DNA from: Macropodus opercularis
Lineage: Eukaryota > Chordata > Actinopteri > Anabantiformes > Osphronemidae
DNA length: 64,000 bases
Assembly: GCA_030770545.1 (NCBI GenBank)
Contig: CM061100.1
Coordinates: forward strand, 131,501 to 195,500
Direction: 5' to 3'
Shown: in pieces, positions 34,337 to 46,700 of the stretch
Layout: every line of letters begins with the position of its first letter
Position numbering within the stretch: the stretch's first letter is position 1
Program-made: the position numbers and the translations under genes
Notes under the pieces: generated by a model
The model's input: the letters and a program-made list of their open reading frames with translations, nothing else
Databases searched by the model: none
Told to the model about the DNA's origin: nothing

Positions 34337-36288
34337 ATGGGAGTTCAGGGCTTGAAGAAACTGGTGAATGACTCAAACGTCTTGAAGGATTTTAACCTTA
34401 GAGACAGACACATTGTCATCGATGCTGCAAATTTGTACTACTCTCTGTATTTTAACTCGGAACCGAAGCTGGACCAGAGACACGGAGGAGACTATTCTGG
34501 ATTCAAGGATGAGGTCTGTGATTTCTTTCAAGTTTTGCAGAACTGTAATGTGACTCCACACATGGTTCTGGATGGAGGCTCCAATCCTGAAAAGCTGGAA
34601 ACTCTGAAAACTCGCCTGCAAAATAAACTGGAAATGGCAAAGAAGGTGGCACAGAATGATCCTCACAGCAACATCTTGCCTCCACTCGCCAAAGACGTCT
34701 TCAAGCAAATCTTGACCCAATTGAACATCGAGTTTGAGGAGAGCTTTGGAGAAGCAGACCTGAGGGTCGTGTCCTGGGCGAATGACTTGGTTTGTCCTGT
34801 GCTGTCGAATGACTCTGACTTTTACATCTATGACCTGAAGGACGGCGTCCTGCCTCTGGACCAGTTTCAGTGGAAGAACCAAAGCGACGAAATCCCGGCC
34901 AAGGTTTACAGGAAGTCAGAGTTTTGCAGCTCGTTCCGCTTAGACCCAGCTCTCGTGCCAGTGTTCGCTGCCATAGCAGGAAATGATTATTCAAAACTGG
35001 AAGATGGTGGAAGGTTTGGTCGGTGGCCTCAGCCTCGCCTGCGCAACATACTGACGTTTCTAACGGAGGTCGGTCTACAAGGTCTGCAGAAGCCCCAGGA
35101 CAAACAGAGGAAGGCTTTGACAGAGGCTTTAACCTCTGTTGGTAAAGAGCCAACAGAAGGCAAAGCTTTCCTCGACTCCATCACAGCGTACGAAGAACGG
35201 CCTGAAACGGCTGAGACACGAGGCGACGACCTGCCTCAGTGGATGTCTGCGAAAATTATAGAGGGCAAACTTACATCCTTTGTCACAGATGTTGTCCGTC
35301 ACAGGAGGATGATGCTGACTCCACTGGTGGAGAACTTCTCTCAGCCCAGCAGTTACACTCCTGCCCTGCGCATCAGACAGTTCTTCTACGGCCTGTTGGG
35401 ACAGGAGACATGCACCGAGTTCGACAGGGCGGACGAAGACTCTGTGTCCTTCAACGAGGTGCCTGCTCTGCTGCCCGGTGTGAGTACGGATGAACTACGA
35501 CGTCTGGATCAGGTACTGATGCGAACCCTTCGTAAACATTTGTGTGCGAGCTGAATAGTGCGGACATAACGCAAACTGCTTCGAGCAGGTCCCGGAGGCT
35601 CGGCGGCTGCAGGTTCTGATGGAAGCCCTGGACTCTTCGGGTCTGGTCTTACGAGACATCCCCGACTCCATGAAGCTGCCGGTTTGTGCGACCAGCTCCT
35701 GGTGGAGGTATGAGCAAAAACCCGTCCAGTACCTCCACGCCCTCCTGCTGGGGTTTGTTTATGGGGAACATCCGAGTCCAGGTGAGTCACAGAACCTTAA
35801 TGTGTCCTCAGACACAGATGAGCGTAGACTAGAGGAAAGCGTTGAATGAACCGTGTTCTCATGGCTCCAGGAGCTGAGTTTGAGAGGAGGATGGAAGCGT
35901 TAAAGGCCGACGGGGGATGGATCCAGCTGCAGCCAGATGTTGCTCATGCTTTCAGCCAGTGGCAGTGCTGCTTCAGACAGAGTCTCCATCTGAACCAGCT
36001 GCTGAGTTTCCCTCTACCAGAACCTGAATGTTTCCGGTACAGCACAGTCTGTTTGTACGTCTAACTTCACATGCAGCTAGAACGTGACGGAGCTCTGACC
36101 TGCCCTTGTTGTTCAGGCTTTACTGTGGACCCGTGGTTCACCAGCTGGCAGGACCTGGAGCCCAGAACCATCCTGACACAGTGAAACAACTAATGAACGA
36201 AGACCAGGCAGGATTGTTCGACCGCTTGGAGACAGCGTGTCGTTCACTGGAGGAGAGAGGAGGGAAGAGAAAGATGGAGGCCGAGTGA
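34337..36288 (+). CDS. aste1: protein asteroid homolog 1
   Basis: An XPG/FEN1-like PIN-domain protein. Human ASTE1 has been described as a structure-specific nuclease limiting DNA end resection; the fly homologue was linked to EGFR signalling. Four exons join in phase to 568 aa: 34337-35512, 35589-35781, 35871-36036, 36117-36288. Exon 1 starts MGVQGLKKLV, the family N-terminus, followed by IDAANLYYSLYF and the acidic PIN motifs FGEADLRVVSWAND and LSNDSDFYIYDL, then the XPG-I-like AAIAGNDYS. The C-terminal half is a less conserved helical region ending in a lysine/arginine-rich tail (RGGKRKMEAE). AATAAA follows at 36316-36321. It is shorter than human ASTE1 (679 aa), mostly at the C-terminus. 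Confidence 0.95.
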
Positions 36289-36315
36289 GGAACGAGGAAG
36301 AAAACCTGTTGATAG

Positions 36316-36321
36316 AATAAA
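36316..36321 (+). terminator. poly(A) signal of aste1
   Basis: AATAAA 28 nt past the aste1 stop codon, implying a very short 3' UTR. Confidence 0.6.
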
Positions 36322-37884
36322 AAGCGGAGACCTGTGTAACCGTCAGCCTTTGGTTCTCACAGTGTGATGGGTTATGTTTTATATATGTATTATACAGGTG
36401 CTGGATCAGACCCAACATTGTAAGAACATCTTGCTGGTCTGTCCTCCACCCAGTGGATCCGGCCTCTGCTTCATAGTCCTTAAATCTGCTCTGGGCTTAG
36501 ATTAAATACACATTTACAGGTAGTTCGTCTGTGGTTCAGGTTTAGAGGCTTTTACATGTTGTAGCTGGATGTAGACGCTGTTTTCACCTCTTTATTTTAG
36601 GAAGTTTAACTTTTGGTGCTGTCATTTAGCTTCATGTAGTGACCTGGTTCCGATGTTAAGGTCTTCACGTCCACTCGAGTCTCTGCTGGACCCAAACCAC
36701 TCACACAGGTTCAAGCATTTGTTTCCAGCATCTTCTTGTAAACAGACTTTACTCTGAACCTACGTTTGTCTCCACTTCTATGAACACACAGGAACGTTGT
36801 GACTCTGCTCTACATTACACAGTAAAGACTTGAATGCGACTTAAACGTTGGATTCACGTCCGGTTCTGCTCGGTGGTAAAGGGGGAATCGGGTCGAACAG
36901 AACTAAACGAGCCTCTGCTGTTACCAGCTAAACACTGGGCTCCTTCAGCGACGCTGTGGGTGAGAACCAGAAATAGCAAATGGACAGAATGTCTTTATTA
37001 ACACTGGTTCAATTGACTCGAAGCCAGGCTTCAAATAACTACACATAAAAATCAGAAACATGACAAAACCAAACCTTCTCCACTACAGACACTCTACACT
37101 ACAGCTGGATTCAAACATACACGGATCATCCTAGAAAAACATTCTGAGACCATCTGCTTCAAAATAAACGTCTTTTCTTCTCAGTGGTAAAGAGTAATAT
37201 TGGTTCTGCTTCAGTGATTGAATGAAACAGGACTTGGTCCAGACATGCAGAAAACAGAACCGCTGCCTCTTTCCCGGTTCAGTTCCGGTTCAGGATGTCT
37301 GTGGCAGTGAGGGCTGCACCTGTGATGAGCATCTACAGCACTGAAGCAGGTGCATGATGGGAATTCACATGTTTATCGTGTTTTTGAGCTGTATGCAGTA
37401 AGAAGTGTCATTTGAAGACTATCTCGTACAAAGAGCAGCCAGAGCTGACGTTTGCCCGCCGCTGTGCTCTGTGTGGAAAGCTCATGTGTAGCCCAGAGGT
37501 CCTGTAGAAACTGAGAGGAAGTTTGTCAGTGTATAAATACCAGGCAGAGGAGAGAACTTTGTGACTTTGTGACTGCTCTGCACGGACGGGACTGGTACCT
37601 TTCACGCTCGAAATAAAACGAGAAAGACAACATCATCAGCATTATTGATAAAATCATAGTCACAGAGAGCAGACCTGGGGGCGTGGCTTGGCTCGGTGCC
37701 GATGACCCAGCAGAGCCAGAGCAGGGATGAGGACAGGGGGCGTCCATGACAACAGCAGCACAGTCCGGTGTCCAGCCTCCTCCCAGCAGGACGGAACTGG
37801 GGCCAGTGGACTCGAAAGGAGGAAAACACCGGGTTAGAAGAAGAGACGGCTTCTGCTCGGTGATGCTGGAGGGAGAAGAGGCAG
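36322..37884. other. spacer between convergent aste1 and the APOL-like gene
   Basis: No recognised exon. It probably includes the 3' UTR of the minus-strand gene to the right. A 37526-37747 minus-strand frame has one hydrophobic run but no homology and no ATG context that convinces, so it is not called. Confidence 0.45.
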
Positions 37885-38646
37885 CTACAGGGAGCTGAAG
37901 GCTCTGAGTTCTGTCTTCATGTCGTCTAAGTTATCGACCACGTTCTGACACTTCTCTGCTGCCTGGACGATGGAGTCTCTCAACTGCTCATCGTGTTCAG
38001 AGTTCGAGGTGAATCTGAAGACTTGCACAATCAGGGCGACCAGTTTGCCAATTGAGCCCAGTACGTCCACAGTTACATGCAGAACTTCTTGGCTCCTCTT
38101 TCCCAGTTGAGTCAGTCGTGTCAGGATCCACTGAAAGTCCTCCATGTCAGACAGCGAGGACTGAGCCTGGACCTCAGTGGACGTCTGCTCCAGCCTCTCA
38201 CACGTGCTCCTTATTTCCTCCAGCTCCGTCTTCAGTGGTTCAAGGATCCTGGTGAAGTCCTTCCCCAGAGACTCCACTTGCTGTGCGCCTCCATTCTCTG
38301 CCAGCATTTGGGCGACGTTAGCAGAAACAGCAGTGGCGACTCCCGCCACAGTCGTAACTGGAACCACCAAGAGGCTCAGGCCCCAGCTGGCCCTGGCGTC
38401 ACGGAACGGAGCCTCGACGCAGTCTCGCGCTGCTCTCCTCCGTCGGTCGGCTCTGTCCTGCACAGCCTTTGTTTCGGCAGCGATGCTCTGAAACCGCTTC
38501 ACTATCTCGCTTATTCTCGGCCTGTTGGACTCGAACTTGCTGACGAATGATGCTGAAACTTTATTCAGTTTGTTCAATAATTCAGAAAACTCTGGCGGCA
38601 GGTCTTTGCTCCCTCGTCGTCTACGTTTGCTGGGTTTTGGTTCCAT
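37885..38646 (-). CDS. apolipoprotein-L-like protein (candidate)
   Basis: A single-exon ORF of 253 codons starting at ATG 38646 (MEPKPSKRRRRGSKD). The frame is open about 24 codons further upstream without an ATG. Visible features: a basic N-terminus that could be a nuclear signal; helical, coiled-coil-prone residues 21-75; an Arg-rich segment at 73-86; a hydrophobic stretch at about 88-113 (GLSLLVVPVTTVAGVATAVS); a second helical region at 120-185; and a second hydrophobic stretch at about 186-211 (VLGSIGKLVALIVQVF). This layout of amphipathic helices around a Gly/Ala-rich membrane hairpin is like the apolipoprotein L family, many of which are interferon-induced, but I found no decisive motif. 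An ISRE-like site lies 191 bp upstream of the ATG. Confidence 0.6.
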   Translation of the reverse strand: MEPKPSKRRRRGSKDLPPEFSELLNKLNKVSASFVSKFESNRPRISEIVKRFQSIAAETKAVQDRADRRRRAARDCVEAPFRDARASWGLSLLVVPVTTVAGVATAVSANVAQMLAENGGAQQVESLGKDFTRILEPLKTELEEIRSTCERLEQTSTEVQAQSSLSDMEDFQWILTRLTQLGKRSQEVLHVTVDVLGSIGKLVALIVQVFRFTSNSEHDEQLRDSIVQAAEKCQNVVDNLDDMKTELRAFSSL

Positions 38647-38836
38647 GTTCAGGTTCTGTCTTTGGATGTGAGTTCCTCTGAATATCTGACCTGGGATGTG
38701 AACCAGAGACACACGCACACTTCACACATCACTTACTCCAGTAACGTCGTAATGGAGCCAAATCTGACTGTTGCAGTCCAACATATTTTGAAGTACGTTC
38801 AGTTTGTTTTCCCAGCTGTAGAAAGACTGTGTTAAT

Positions 38837-38850
38837 GAAAGTGAAAGTGA
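38837..38850 (+). promoter_or_regulatory. ISRE/IRF-type element
   Basis: GAAAGTGAAAGTGA is two tandem GAAAGT half-sites in the GAAANNGAAA arrangement recognised by IRF proteins. It lies upstream of the minus-strand APOL-like gene at promoter distance. Confidence 0.5.
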
Positions 38851-39150
38851 CGTTTGTTCTGTGTCGTTTCCACCACATGATGATGATCAGGATTCATGGA
38901 GGATCAGGATCAGGAGGATTCATGAGGAGGGTTCCGACCTAGAACCACCTGCTCATGAGCTCCATGCTCAGATGCAGGTCAAAGTCGAGAGACAGGTGAG
39001 GTTACCTGGAAGTCCAGAGTCCGTGGCTCCGCCTCCAGAGACTCGTGCATTACAGTCGGTCAGGCAGCAGTTTAATGGCTGAGCCTGACGAGCTTCTTCT
39101 TGCTTCTTTCCGTTTCGTGTGACGTCACAGCTCCGGCTGCTGTTTAGCTT

Positions 39151-39411
39151 TCATCGTGTGCATCCTGTCTCTAAGCTGCTTCCTGACGCGCTTTCGTTCT
39201 GAGGTTGGCTCTGGGCTGACTTCAAATGGTTCAGAAAAACGTTACTCACAGTTTTCATCCAGGAGCTGTGAGCGTTTAGTGGTTGCTGGAGGAAGCCCCC
39301 AGGAGGAAGCGCTGTGGGTGGGCTCTTCTTTCTGACTGGACGGTTACGTTGTTTGATTTTCCTCTCACACTTCAGCTGATTGGCTGGTTCAGCAGATGTC
39401 ACATCTTCCAT
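39151..39411 (-). other. unassigned 86-codon ORF, possible exon
   Basis: It begins with an ATG (39411) and is very basic in its first half (CERKIKQRNRPVRKK), with a proline/serine middle. A good donor (ACT|GTGAGTAACG) occurs inside it near 39248, so it could be a first coding exon. No homology is recognised and no partner exon was found to the left. It could equally be chance. Confidence 0.2.
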
Positions 39412-40738
39412 TTTGTCTTCCTCTGCTTTTGTAGGCGGACGCTGAGCTGGTGTTCAGGGTGACCTGCTCCAACTTTCCCCATCTCGGTCACATAGATCCA
39501 GTTTTCCTCCACGTGAATAGAACAAACATTTACATTTCTTACTGTACTGTGTGAGATTTCACATTTTTACATATTTTAATGAGGGTTTCTCGAAGTTCTC
39601 GCAGCCTCTCGTTGATGTGTGACTAAGCCAGGTTCATTTTGCTCTTTGGACCACACTGGAGCCCCCTGGAGGGCTGAAGGAGCCCCACAGACCACCTCTG
39701 CGTCCTGCCGGTCAGTGGGCTTCACACACTGAGGACCACCCCTGGTTGGCCCGGACCTCCAGGATGCCTGAGCACAGACCAGGCCCCTCCAGCAGCCTGA
39801 CAGCGTCTGGAGAGAAGAAACAAAGACAGAAGAGACAGCAGACGTCCTGAAACGAACTGGCCTGAGAACCAACATCAGAACCAGACGTGAACCGCACAGA
39901 ACACTGGACACTGGTCGTGTGCAGTAGCTGTAGCTCTAAGAGGCCACACCCACTGAGATCACGACTGCCTGGTCGAGTTGGCGTCTGAACCAGAGCCTGG
40001 ACCGGATCTAGACAGGACGTTTCTGCTACCTGTCACGGTGTCAATCACAAACTCACTCAAATCAGATGAAAATTAAATAATTTATTTCAGCATTAAAACC
40101 ACAAATGGATCCCAAAATAAAAGATACACATATATTTTAGTATTAAAAGGTAAAAAATCTGTTTATGAGATTTAACAATTTAAATATCTCATATATTCAT
40201 AAGAAATAAACCTGTTTACAGAAAATAGATTTTTTTAATTTAAAAAGTTTTCCCAGAATTCCCTGAAATTAAAAACACAAATTACAAAACATTGAAGTGA
40301 AACAAGGAAATAACACGAACAAAATAAAGAACATCACAAATGAACACAAAGTAGAAAAAACAGTAGTAACAGAATTAGCAGATTGACAGTTGCCATGTGA
40401 TTGGTCCCTTTCTGCCTAAACAGACAGTGTTGGTCTGACCTTTGACCTTCAGTCTGAGCAGTTTACTATGTTCCAAACACGAGCAGGGAACATTTCATCC
40501 GGTTCCTCTGGCATCAAACTGAGGATCAGAGTCTGTGGTTTTATTTTACAGCGTGAAAGCTGCAGGTTCATTATTTGAGTGATTCACAGCTTGTCAGGTT
40601 CTTTCTCAGTAGCCAAACACCCAGTGAGTTTTCCTCCATTTCTACTCTGCAATGCTAATCTCCCTTTTCTCCTGAGTGGTTTTATTGTGTTTCCCTGCGA
40701 GTGCGTCTTTGCAGCTTTCATTTTGAATCGTAATCACT
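39412..40738. other. non-coding; includes likely man2a2 3' UTR
   Basis: Minus-strand AATAAA signals at 40681-40686 and 40081-40086 are candidate ends for man2a2. The region 40080-40380 is AT-rich. I found no exon here. Confidence 0.45.
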
Positions 40739-43700
40739 TCAGCGCATCTCTACGCGGAAGGCGCTGATCTCCATCGGCCGCAGGCGAGCGATGTGCGGCT
40801 GGCGCTGGGCAGAATCGGGCTCGTCGTCTTCACGCAGCAGCGTGAGCCCGGAGCGGCGAACGGAACGGAAACGAAGGGGAGAGAAAAGCTCGTCCAGATT
40901 TACCTGGAACCAGGACATAGATCAGCTGAAAACAACGAGAGCGACAGAGAAACGAAACAACCCTGTTCTAGCAAAGTTCCTGATAAAGCTGGACGGTAGC
41001 AGCAGATGATTCTGGGATAAAGCACAGACATATCATAAGGTCATGTGTGTCGTGTGCACCTCCTCGTGCACACTCCACGTGCACGTTGGTGCAGGCTCCG
41101 GGGAAGCGCTGCAGTCGAAACCTTTCCTGTGGAGGAGGAGAGCCGCTTCCTGTGCCGGACTTCCTGCTTCCTGTTCGACACAAACCAACACAGTCGTTGG
41201 AGTTTCCTTTCACCTCGGTGCAGAACTGCCGTGTCCGGACGTTCTCTCACCTGCGGGTCCTCCAGAGTCCTCAGGTTCAGCAGGTGAATGTCGCACGGCA
41301 GCGACGAACGCAGCGGCAGGAAGGCCCGCGTCTTCGGCAGCTGGCTGTCGCTCGTGGCAACCATGACGACTGGCGGCTGGGACAGGGACAGCGAGCTCAG
41401 GTGGGCGAGCAGAGACAGGTGTTCCACCGAGGCTCCTCCCACCTGTCAAAAAAAGACAGACCCGAGTCTCACTGGTCGAAAGTTCACAGAAGTTTCTCTG
41501 CTACAGGTCGTCGAAGGGGAATCTGTGACAGAATCCGACTTCACGTGGATCAGCTGCAGTTGTGTCCATCCAACGCGTGCACTGAGCGGTACCGGTACCG
41601 GAGGGAACGAGGGGGCACCACCCCTCTGTCTCACCTGAGCGCCTCCTCTCCGGTCCTCCAGCAGCAGGTAGTACAGACTCGCCGTCACCTTGTTGTCGGT
41701 GACGCCCTGACCGAGGCCGCGGTTATCGTCCTGCTGCAGCCGCCGGTCCAACACCACCTCCAGCTCACCTGCACCGGTCACACAGCTTTACAGCACGGAA
41801 CAGCGGAGCGCAGCCACATCTGTGATCCCGGGCACAGCCGTCAGACTCACCTGGTCCGAGAGCGGCCACGGCCTGACTCTGAGCCGACAGCAGCGACAGG
41901 CGAGACGCCGAGTCCTGAAGGAAGGACGCAGAGCTCATGGGGTAAAAGTTGGCCTGCAGGGGGAGCTTCTGCAGGGTCCGCCGCTGCTGCATCTGCACGA
42001 CAACCAGTCACTAACGCATAACGGGAGGAGGAGCCGAGGCGGCGCAACACCACACACCTGGAAACCGTTGAGGTCGCTGTAGAAACGGTTGCCATTGTCA
42101 ACGTCACTTCTGAACCGCATTACCAGCTCCCTGTTGACCTCTGACCTGATGTCCACCATGTTGGAAATCTCCAAGGATCTCCCAGCATGCCCTGGGGCAA
42201 AGACAAGAGACTTTTCTTTTGAAAGTATTTAGTTAAACTGGAAAAAAAAAATTCTGTAAAATATGATACAAAGTTATGGTGTGGTTTGTGTGGCTGATGT
42301 TCACAGTACTCATCTACACACTAAGAGCAGACTTTCCCATTTCCACTCGGACACACCAACGTGGATTATTATTATTACTACATTTACCACATTGGACTGT
42401 TTTGTTCTACTAGAGGTTTTTCTTCACGAGTGACACCATGTGAACCAGAACCACAACTTGATCCAAAACACGGTGAAAGTGGATCTGAAGCATTTTTCTT
42501 GATTCACTGCTGAAAAGTTACCGTCCAGGTGGTACAGTCGGACCGTGTGCGTGAAGTGTCTGAAACAGGAAGTGATGTCGGAGAAGATCGGACCTCTGGA
42601 GATCCGAACCAGGGGGGGCTCAGAAGACGGGTAGAGCTGCAGAGACATTCACCCAGAGTCAAAGCACAAAGACACACGACATTTCTTTTTCCGGTCTGAG
42701 TCCTGGTTTTACCTGGGCCCCCTCCTGCCCAGGCAGGAACAGGTAGGCGCCGCTCTTGTCCTGGTTAAATCCACTTCTGGTCCCATACCACAGAAACTGG
42801 ACCTGGACCTGACGGACCAGACCAGACGGCATTCGTAGCTTCTGGATTTAAAACACACACACATTTCACACACGTATCAAGCTAATTTATTAATTCATTC
42901 CCCTTCTAGGGGTCGCTGTGCTGCAGCCTGTCCCAGGTGTTTATGGGTGAGAGGCAGGTTCACCCTGGACAGGTCTCCAGTCTGTCGCAGGGCCACATGT
43001 AGACGCACAACGGGTCACGCACACACTCGCACCTACGAGCAATGTCGAGTTTCCAATCAGCCTCACTGCAGGTCTTTGGACTGTGGGAGGAAGCGACAGC
43101 GCTAACCACCACAGCACCGTGCCCCCAGCCATAAATTATATTCAATCAATTGAATTTAACAATAACATTTTGTTTTAAATTAATAATTGAAATACAAAGA
43201 AATGACTAATAATAATAATAATAATAACATGGTTCATGTATGAAATTATTGTAGTATTACCATTTTTTTAAACATATGAAACAGTGGTTCCTTCTTTAGA
43301 CATGGAGTATGTCTTTGTATGTATGCTTATGTTTTTTGTTTGTTAGTTTTAGCTCTGACCTGCAACAGCCCCGTCTTTGGGGAGCTCCATATATGGACGT
43401 GCTTGTTGCTAAGCGACACAGGGACATCAGCCTCAGGTCCTTGGAGGCCTGACACCTGGAAGGGCTCAGCATGGACGTCGAGCTGGTTGCCATGGCGATA
43501 GACTATGTACCGGGCCCGGGGCGCAGAGCCCGCAGTCGCTTTGGTCACATGGAACACGGCGAGTGACAGAGGAGGAAGTTCAGCGACGAACGAGAGCTGC
43601 AGCAGGAAAATATGAGCTTAAGAGAGTTTAAACATGACGTGTGACAGAAAAAAAACTCTGCACCTGGAAGGAATCTGTGGACGCCCGGCTAGGCTCCACC

Positions 43701-46700
43701 CACACCGCAGAGATCTGTGTTGCCATTGGTCGGCCTGTTTCTGCATCAACAACACGAGCATCTGGACGGTCGATGACGACGCTGATGACGGACGATCTGA
43801 GCTGCTCTGTTGGATTAAAGATGATCAGTGACCTGAAACGTAAACAAAGATGGAAGAACAGCTGACTTCTGTCAGAATGACGTGAAGAAGGCGGGGCTAC
43901 AATCTGAAGCTGAAGTCTGAGTCCTTCACAGTAGACTCGGCTTTAACAAACCTGGGCTGGTCACTGAGCGCGAGCGTCGTCTTCTGCGGCAGAGCGTCCT
44001 GAGCCGAGATCACATCCTCCTGAAAGTACAACAGGTTCAGCCCTGACGCTACACGCATCACTGAGCTACGAGGTCCCGTGGTCAGACCAAATAAAACATG
44101 CTGTCACGGCTGCCTGTCTGGTTCAACACAGCTCTCACTCTGCTCTGATGAGGACTCCACGTCTCACTACATATTTTATTCTGTTGTTTCCATATAAGAA
44201 CAACCACGTTAGAGCCACTGTTACCATCTGCAGGAAGGGCTGTGATTGGTCGTGGTGGTACTGGCTCTTGTCCATTAGAATCAGCCAGTGGGCGGAGCTC
44301 TGTAACACCTGGCGCAGGCTCAGGATTGAATGAAACAACCTGTAAAACAGCAGATTACTCGTTAATCCAATGTTACCTGTGTGGTTTTGATCAGTCTGTA
44401 ATGTTTGGACCAGTTGTTTGAGTCTTTTCACGTGATTCCTGCTACAATTGAACACAAACCTTCCATTTCAAAATAAAAACAATGAGTAACAACACACACT
44501 GTAAAACACAGCGTTAATGATGTCAGTAATGGGAATGATGGGAAATGAATGTTAGATGCTAAAGCTAAAGGAATGGGTGTGATGGAGGCTAATGCTATAT
44601 GCTAACTGCGCACACTAAGCGAGGCGGTACCTTTTACCGTTGCCAGTGACGACTGCGTTCTTCAACTGGGAGCATGGAGGAATGAGACAAAAGAACACGC
44701 CAACGCTAAAGACTCAGCAGCTCAAAATGCCACGATGCTAACACATGTTGCTTTATACTTCGCTTGGTTAAACCAAGCCTTTAGGTAAAACTGATGCTGA
44801 CCACAGCAACAGGCTAACAGGAAGTGGCTACCTGTTGCCATAGTCGACCACTACGGGGTCACGACCCGTCCCGGTGACGGCGTCGTGGTGCTGGAACAGC
44901 CCCAGGTTCCTCCTTCCGTCCGTCAGGCGCTGGAAGTTTTCACGGGCAGGAAATCCTGTACTAAGGTGGCCGTCGCCATGGAAACGCCGCATTTCAGCCA
45001 GCGCCAGGCTGAAGAGGATTTCTGAAGCTCTGTTGGAGAGAAAGCACTAAAATGAGATAAAGACCAAACAAGATGAAAACGAAGGAGTCACGATACCTGA
45101 CAGACAGCGAGACAACGTATGTAGGACAAATACGGCAGCAGGTTAATGATGAGCGTCGCCTCATGCTACGATAACCAAGCGTGTCGCTGTCTTGTCTGAC
45201 GCGAGAACGTAGGAAGCATTTAGCTGTGACACCAGCTCGCTGGACGCGAAAACAGCTGCACTTCCCTGAATCACACCTGAGCGTGGCCTCCAGGACTCTG
45301 TCCAGGCGCTTGTAAAACGGTCTGGAGGTGAAGTATCCGCTCCAGTAGTGGTCGTCCCGGTCAGCGTACGTGAAGAAGTCGCCTTGAAGCGTCGGCAGAG
45401 TCGCTCCCGCAGCGTTCAGCTGCCGATGAAGAGCCTGGAAGTAATCGGACAGCGTCCCGAAACGCGCCTGACAACAGCAGCAGCACAAAACGCCGGTTAC
45501 TTAAGGGAACAGCAGCGCGATGATGGCGATGCAGGTATAACAGGTGGACGCCCTCACCTTGACGTGCAGCTCCGGATGCTGGTCAAAGTAGTCGAAGAGT
45601 TTCTGGTAGTTGCTGAACTGAGCGTCCCACTCCCTCGAATCCACGTAACGGAAGTCGTCACCGAGAGGAACGAGCAGAACCGGAGAACGAAAGAGACGAG
45701 ACTTCTGCCGGTACTGATCCAAAAGGAGAAGCGCTCTGAGGGAACAGAACAACGATTTAAGTCAGTAACAAGCTGCTAGAAGCCAGAACAGACAGGAAGC
45801 CGCTGACCTACCAGAATAAAACTACACGTTTGAAGTGACGTTAACGTAAGTATGATCTCAGTATAAACCTCTCCCTGACGTTCTGCTCGGTGATTGGCTG
45901 CGGCGGAATCCTCCAGGGACAGAAGACGCGTCCTCCCGGCAGACGGTGGAAGTCGAACTGACAACAGACGGCCGGGTTCGGCCCGCAGGTGTGAGGCACG
46001 TCGTAGCTATAGAACGGCATCATGTGACACGTGATGTCACTGCGGGGGGTGGAGTCTGGCACAGGGAGTGGGCGGGGTTAGACCAATAAGAAGTTGCACA
46101 TGTTGATGTTTACATATTATATTGAAATTTCTGTACAAAAACTACATTTTATAATTTTACATCTTCTCTTTTACGTTTGTTTTTTGAATAGTAACATTTA
46201 TCGTTTACATTATATTTCATAAAATAAACTGTTTTAATTTAACAAATATTAAGATTTTAGATTTGATGGTTACACATTATTACACTTCTACACTTAGTTC
46301 TTCTTTAATTATTTTCTATTTAATCATCGCCCTTTCCATTCCCAGTCTTTTTCCCAAACTCACCCCAACTCTGTCGCCATAGAAACTCCAGCGTCTGTTT
46401 CTGAGCAAAGTGTTTCTTCACAGCGTAGTGAACTCGTTGGATAAGCATGTTTCTAAGCCCCGCCCCCTTGAGCAGGTAGGTCATGGAGGGGGAGTGGCCA
46501 AATGGATCCACTGCCCACCCGCTGCTCGGTTTAACACCTGTTAGAAGAAGGTTTACCAATTTACCGATTTGACCAAAGACAAACAGGTGAGGTCAGTGTT
46601 TGTGGGGAGGAAGACAGAACCCACCCAGGTGTTTCTGGATCCACTGGTGTCCTTCGATCAGCTGATCCAGCAAAGCAAAGTAATGAGAGTTTGCTTCATC

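Noticed and set aside
34373..35153. Two minus-strand frames of 150-169 codons
   Set aside because: Exact antisense of aste1 exon 1.
38646..38718. N-terminal extension of the APOL-like frame by 24 codons
   Set aside because: The extension has no ATG, only a GTG at its edge. The first ATG, at 38646, is the sensible start.
38861..39082. 73-codon plus-strand frame with a possible donor (CAG|GTGAGG)
   Set aside because: First codons are in the promoter of the APOL-like gene. A tentative join to about 39435 gives a short peptide without homology.
41171..41250. Extension of man2a2 exon 21 through its donor (reading PDTAVLHR)
   Set aside because: It looks like the family motif by chance, but leaves the wrong phase for the next exon. 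Splicing at PQ|GTGAGA to GAAGCAGG restores the conserved [11 protein letters not shown] in phase.
41047..42021. 324-codon plus-strand open frame
   Set aside because: Antisense to man2a2 exons 19-22. It is a frame opened by the GC-rich codons of the real gene and has no motif of its own.
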